Assembly (NCBI GenBank): GCA_028565635.1
Contig: JAOXYB010063201.1
Span: 1 to 10,473 of the forward strand
DNA length: 10,473 nt
Reading direction: 5' to 3'
Source of the DNA: Phoronis ovalis
Taxonomy: Eukaryota > Phoronida > Phoronidae
The position numbers were made by a program, and so were the translations under genes. The notes beneath the pieces were generated by a model. That model saw only the letters and a list, made by a program, of their open reading frames with translations. It searched no databases and was not told the origin of the DNA. Positions 6,480 through 10,473 of the stretch are shown here, in pieces; the first letter of the stretch is position 1; each line of letters begins with the position of its first letter.

Positions 6480-7248
6480 ATCATATCAATTTATAAACAA
6501 CTATTTATTACTATTTTTTAAAATTTTCACTGGTTAAAGCTTTTCGAAAGTCAGATTTAAAAGGGGGTTCAATTTTTGCCAAATATCTCGAAAAATGTTA
6601 CGGTTTTCCTAAGATGTATGTGTGATACAAGAGGATCGAAAGAGAAATTGGCGCTCAGCGTATAGATTTAAAAAAAAAATATTAGAAATTATTTATTTAA
6701 CATTGTGTTGGACGGAACCTTCTACTGTTGTGTGCTACCTTGAGGTTAAGTACAACCCGAAAATTAACAAAAAAAAATTGAGCCTATTTCGTTATACAGA
6801 AATACGCAAAATTTAACTTAAATTTCATTAGATAAAATAGTACAAGTAAAAAATGCTTACTCTCATTTTATGCGACTTTAAATTGCCCATTCAAGTTTCA
6901 TGTCATACAACATATTCAGCTCATTTGCAAAAGAATTTGTAAAGAACTTGTTTGCACACAATAGTGCAGTTTTATTATATTATGCATTCTAAGCACTTGG
7001 TTCTGCTTGAATCCATAAACCAATAGTTTTGTCAAAAAATGGGAGTTGCAAAAAGAAGTCAAAATACTAGTAATTCAAAGTTATCTACCAAAGTCGAGGT
7101 GCACCCTTTAGTCTTGAATATATTCTAAAGATCGTTAAGTAAAACTGGTGAAGGCATAACATGAAGACGATAAAGAGCAGGCTAGCCAATAAATCTAAGT
7201 GTCACCATTCCTAGAATGAAGCTGCAGCAGACTACACTGTCTTGGAAG
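6480..7248. other. AT-rich intergenic stretch
   Basis: No supported gene. The open frame at 6622-6816 lacks an ATG near its head, is dominated by AAA codons and overlaps A-runs, so I leave it out. Short open frames on both strands near 7200-7250 do not distinguish a coding direction. Confidence 0.4.
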
Positions 7249-7419
7249 TCATGTTAAGATATCTGGTGTTAAACTCATTCTCCCTTGCTCACATTTCAAA
7301 GTCTTCAAATTTTAACAGTGATCACGGTATAGCTTATCCAATTCACCATCAGTGAATGGCACGAACAATTTACGAGACGGACATTCACCAAGTTCGTTGA
7401 CCACTCTCACCTTCAGTTC
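7249..7419 (-). pseudogene. Decayed coding-like segment inside an inverted-repeat cluster
   Basis: On the minus strand, 35 codons from 7419 to 7315 read like a real protein, including VVNELGECPSRKLFVPF and then DGELDKLYRDHC. A TAA follows at 7312-7314, after which the same frame stays open for 20 more codons (starting NLKTLKCEQG) to a TGA at 7249-7251. Upstream it is closed by a TAA at 7420-7422, with no ATG. Composition is unlike the AT-driven frames around it. I do not recognise the family. Partial inverted copies of its first part lie at 7441-7471 and 7509-7528. A fragment of an old transposon or retrocopy is the likeliest explanation. Confidence 0.25.
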
Positions 7420-7528
7420 TTATGTTCCATATCTAACTATAAGGTGATGTTAAACGAACTTTGTGAGTGTCATGCTGTGTATTCGATCGTCAACTGACCG
7501 TGCTAGACAACACTGGTGGTGAATGTCC
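7377..7528. repeat. Compound inverted repeat, one arm and two inverted partners
   Basis: The arm at 7379-7398 (GGACATTCACCAAGTTCGTT) matches two inverted partners. AACGAACTT followed by GTGAGTGTC stands at 7454-7471, and TGGTGAATGTCC stands at 7517-7528 as a perfect 12-bp partner to 7379-7390. Similarity to the first partner extends to AAGGTGA (minus strand from 7413, plus strand from 7441), which gives a loop of about 27 bp. A separate small hairpin ATTCAC/GTGAAT lies just to the left, around 7340-7356. Confidence 0.5.
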
Positions 7529-7559
7529 AACGAATTGGATCCGTAAAAACGATTTATAT

Positions 7560-8000
7560 AATATGTGAATGAATAACTATTGTATCTGATAATCGGTGGA
7601 TACTAGACAGCTATGATATCTCTGCATTATAAAATAACAAAATATATAATCGTGTATACACAATTTTGCATTATTTCTAAAAAAAGTCTAAGTGAACATA
7701 TGTCGCATGAAATACATATAGGCGACTGTTCTGAAATTCAAAGCTAGTGATAGGGCACTGTTCTTTTCCTCTAATTTTTTATTTATATATTATTAAATGG
7801 AGATGTAACACGAATAATAATTGTTTTGGTTTAAAAATGTATAACTTGCGCAAAAGCTATGTGTGTGTATAGAGTATACGCATCCCAATACACCTATCAT
7901 CCTTTGTTCAGCAACTAAAGATCGCGCACTAAACACAAACGCAGTGTTAATTATTAATTACTGGTATATCCATGCATGGTAGGTGTTATAATCTTTTCAT
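7560..8000. other. AT-rich intergenic stretch
   Basis: No gene, repeat family or clear regulatory cluster seen. The nearest signal is the possible exon that begins at 8012. Confidence 0.35.
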
Positions 8001-8011
8001 TGTTATTACAG

Positions 8012-8070
8012 CACTGGCATCATTACCTTTGAAATATTGTTGGGTGAAATTCTGTGAAATGGTCGTGATG
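8012..8070 (+). other. Possible orphan internal exon
   Basis: TTCATTGTTATTACAG ends at 8011 as an acceptor-like tract, and GTGAGTACA at 8071 is a good donor. The 59 bp between them are open in one frame, giving a sequence like LASLPLKYCWVKFCEMVVM. No partner exon was identified, the peptide is unremarkable, and matches of this quality occur by chance in kilobases of AT-rich DNA. Confidence 0.18.
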
Positions 8071-8266
8071 GTGAGTACATGTTTCTGTTCACACACTAAT
8101 ATTTTAAAAAAAAATTTTATAAAAAAGTTTACATTACCAATGCACTGCTTATTGCAGTGATAAGGATAAAAAATATAAATAACGAGGTCGGGTAATTGCG
8201 TAGGAACTATTCAAAGAGACGTGCGCTTTGATTCCGAGGATACCGCAGCAATGAACTAATTATACC

Positions 8267-8283
8267 TTACGGTCGCACCGTAA
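8267..8283. repeat. Perfect 7-bp hairpin in a CpG-rich patch
   Basis: TTACGGT, loop CGC, then ACCGTAA. It sits in a short CpG-rich patch (about 8180-8300) that differs from its AT-rich flanks and may be a relic of inserted DNA. It shows no coding or RNA-gene features. Confidence 0.4.
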
Positions 8284-8309
8284 AGGAGCCGGACTCTTGA
8301 AGTTACTGT

Positions 8310-9377
8310 TGTTTTTAATTTTATTCTAATTTTTGAACATCAAGAGCAGTTGAATGTTTTGGTTTTCTTTGGCGATGAGGCGATTGTATGGGTGTATAAT
8401 TTAAAAGAGTTGACTGTATTTTTCCTGGCCTCGGTTCTGATAAAGTGTTATGCGTTTATACACTACAGTTATTCATAGTTAAAGGTTATAATTACACATG
8501 TTATTAGTTAATTAAGTGGCTATGATAGAATTACATAATGATCGAGTTTTTTAGTTAAGATTTTCGAGAAAAAACAAACATAAAATGGGGTATCTATCAG
8601 TGTACATAAGTTGGATGCTTATCCATGGTTCTCAAAAGCAGTACAAGTTACAGATGAATCGAAGTTAAACTTTCCGGAAAACAGTGTTCTGTACATTAAG
8701 ATTTAACACTTATTTTAATGAGTTTTGCTTAAAAACTGAACCACCCTCCAACTTAGCTTAACGTATATCACTGAAAGATGCCGCCTCAAAAAGTTTCTTT
8801 ATTCACCAGCCAGGCTTCTATACTATTAGGATCAGATGGTGTACCAATTAAATACAGAAAATAAAATGCTCACTCTTCTTTGCTTGAATTCAATATTATT
8901 GGAAAGAATAAGAAAATACGCGTTTTAGATTAAAAAATACAAGGGAACAGTTAGTTGCAAAGAGTGGCTTCTCCAAATGCGTAAAATACGATTTTGAAAT
9001 ATTTTTATATATAATGACAAACACAGAAGATGATCCAGTTCATGCGCATAACTTTCACCGAGACTGTAGTCTAGTGTAGTGGATTGTATTTACGATAGTT
9101 TCCACCAGCTTTCATTAATTTTTAATATCGAGCATAATAACTACTACCCATTGCATTTATCAGAATTATCGATTTCTCACAAGAGATCTTTTAAATCTCC
9201 ACCAGGGCATTTAGCAATGTATACGGCAGACAATACAGGCCATGAAGTTTGATTTATATTTAATTAGCAGTATAACTTTGAATTTGTTATAATCAGTTTA
9301 TGACAATTGAGGCTCGGTTTGAAAAGTAGACAAGTCGACAGAATGCGTTCACATTGAACACCCAAAGGTCACATTCA
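8310..9377. other. AT-rich intergenic stretch
   Basis: No supported gene over about 1 kb. A 28-codon ATG frame at 8778-8864 is discussed among the findings. I see no RNA gene and no repeat array. Confidence 0.35.
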
Positions 9378-9393
9378 CCCCCGGGGGTTCTCC
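9378..9393 (+). repeat. Solitary MITE-type terminal motif
   Basis: CCCCCGGGGG at 9378-9387 continues as TTCTCCC. From 9381 it reads CCGGGGGTTCTC, 11 of 12 matching the left end of the element at 5344. The sequence inward does not resemble that element and no partner end was found, so this is either an eroded end or chance. Confidence 0.25.
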
Positions 9394-9581
9394 CACAGAT
9401 CAATTTCCACAGTATCTAACAAAACTGATAGCCGAGTAAGTTCAACCATACATAAATTGTTAGAAACGTCAGCTGGAATTTGAAAACATAACTTAGTTAG
9501 CAATATTGTTACTTGGTACTTCTGTAACTGAGCTCCGTGAAAGTTGTCAACAATGCTAAAAGTAATATGTGTATGTGGCAT

Positions 9582-10082
9582 AATATAGTTATGTTAACCT
9601 TAATTTTAAAAGTTTATTTTTAATTTAATTTATAGATTATATGTTTGAATTATTTGATATTTAATTCCAGCTGCACTGTATCAACGTGACATGAATTAGA
9701 AATGATAACCAATAAAAATAAAAAACAAAAAATGATTCGAAAACAACTCTTTCTATAATGTCATAAACGCATATTCACAAACACGTCAGTATAAAATTAA
9801 TGAGATTGTACGCTTCATTTATTCAATTAATACAGGTTCGTTTACCGGCAAAATGATAAAATATTAAAGTAGTAATTTATAAGTAATGAATACATAATGT
9901 ATTCAACTTTGTTTGGAATTACACTTATTTCAGCCGTTAAGCTTCGTTGCCTCGTTTGTAAAATATATACATATGCCTCTAAGGAAGTCAAAGAAATTAA
10001 TTTTATAAAGAAATTAATTAGTAACTAAAGACATATGAAAGACTATATTCCCCCAAGACAGGTATACTGAACAACACTCAAG
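9582..10082. other. AT-rich intergenic stretch with a short direct repeat
   Basis: No gene seen. AAAGAAATTAATT occurs at 9990-10002 and again at 10007-10019, a 17-bp period. CTAAGGAAGTCAAA just before it (about 9978-9991) repeats a 14-bp string found at 79-92 in the edge element. Confidence 0.35.
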
Positions 10083-10199
10083 CTAAACGGCTGGTTTTCT
10101 CACAAATGAGCATACTACTTTATCTATAAACAAGGACTTGCTGTCATCTACGACGAATTTCTCTGGACAGTTTCGATATAACTCGCTCACTTGGATTAC
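10083..10199 (-). pseudogene. Decayed fragment resembling a transposase-type zinc-finger domain
   Basis: A 38-codon frame on the minus strand, closed by TAG at both ends and without an ATG, reads in part ELYRNCPEKFVVDDSKSLF, followed by a stretch with VC and RKPAV before the stop. The pattern of an aromatic residue, F, an Asp-rich turn, LF, then Cys and RK resembles the start of the zinc-binding domain of CGGBP1-like proteins and some hAT transposases, where the usual form is F..DG..LFC..C followed by RK. Here the paired cysteines are incomplete. The match is from memory of the motif and the segment is short, so I hold it loosely. An acceptor-like CCTAG directly precedes the frame. Confidence 0.22.
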
Positions 10200-10334
10200 C
10201 TAGGTTTCTATATTATACTATAGCAATAATGTTTGTGTGACTTGGTCATGAAACAAGATATATGGTTTATTCGTTATAGAACATTCCTGACTTTTTTCAT
10301 CGACTTGAAATATCTGTTGACTCGAAAAACATAA

Positions 10335-10433
10335 CATTCCTCTATTGCGCTATATCGGGCTACAAATCAGATTGTTATGGCTTTAATTGAATTAAGGAAA
10401 TCTATGAACTCTCAGTCCTCCTCATCCACATTT
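10335..10433 (+). CDS. Possible exon with a strong splice donor near the window end
   Basis: A frame open from 10335, with an ATG at 10377, gives MALIELRKSMNSQSSSSTF and meets GTAAGTAT at 10434, which is as good a donor as any in the window. A CAG at 10368-10370 could be an acceptor, making a 63-bp internal exon, or the ATG could begin a first coding exon. The frame also stays open past the donor to the window end. No family is recognisable in so short a peptide. Confidence 0.25.
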
Positions 10434-10473
10434 GTAAGTATATGGACATACCTTACCATTACTTTGATATATA

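Noticed and set aside
7280-7300. Minus-strand GTGAGCAAGGGAGAATGAG, similar to the start of a fluorescent reporter gene
   Set aside because: Only a short chance resemblance. The sequence departs at once on both sides, so it is not vector contamination.
9375-9581. 68-codon minus-strand frame
   Set aside because: Starts at an ATG and looks mildly protein-like, but it ends inside the CCCCCGGGGG repeat motif. It has no promoter or splice support and no recognisable family.
79-9991. CTAAGGAAGTCAAA at 79-92 and again at 9978-9991 as terminal repeats of one large element
   Set aside because: Only 14 bp are shared, flanks do not align, and the order of neighbouring motifs differs.
1-10473. tRNA, rRNA or SINE genes
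   Set aside because: No cloverleaf, no GGTTCGAATCC-type B box and no recognisable rRNA segment was seen on either strand by eye.

Overview
The window reads as animal nuclear DNA. It is AT-rich, the coding exons are short and scattered and carry GT/AG splice signals, AATAAA poly(A) hexamers are common, and no ribosome-binding sites or operons are visible. It also carries non-autonomous repeats with ends close to CCGGGGGTACTC and internal units of about 30 bp. I associate such repeats with marine invertebrate genomes such as corals and other cnidarians or molluscs. That placement is from memory and only moderately secure.

From left to right: positions 1-305 are the edge of one such repeat in reverse orientation. 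A splice acceptor at 534-535 opens the last exon of a plus-strand gene, with its stop at 1070-1072. Its product looks like a type II single-pass membrane protein, with a basic cytosolic side, one transmembrane helix and a short C-terminal tail with two N-glycosylation sequons. The reading frame is broken twice as given. A long T/G-biased, CpG-poor stretch with several AATAAA signals follows and fits a 3' UTR. An eroded repeat end lies near 3055. From about 3300 CpG becomes frequent, and a possible promoter and first coding exon sit at 3433-3718.

The best intact gene is on the minus strand at 4532-5029: an uninterrupted 165-residue, very hydrophobic membrane protein that I do not recognise. 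It has a TATA-like box about 109 bp upstream and a possible poly(A) signal about 300 bp downstream.

Positions 5344-5739 are a complete 396-bp MITE-like element with inverted ends, internal 30-bp units and a 6-bp direct repeat on each side. The right half (5746-10473) has no convincing gene. It holds palindromes, an inverted-repeat cluster containing a decayed coding-like segment (7249-7471), a decayed fragment reminiscent of transposase-type zinc-finger domains (10083-10199), and two possible orphan exons with good splice donors.

No pathway or operon links these genes. The window is mostly intergenic sequence shaped by transposons, with the 3' end of one gene and one small single-exon gene. 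I see no clear multi-gene system. The items most worth checking are the orphan membrane protein and the 30-bp-unit element family.
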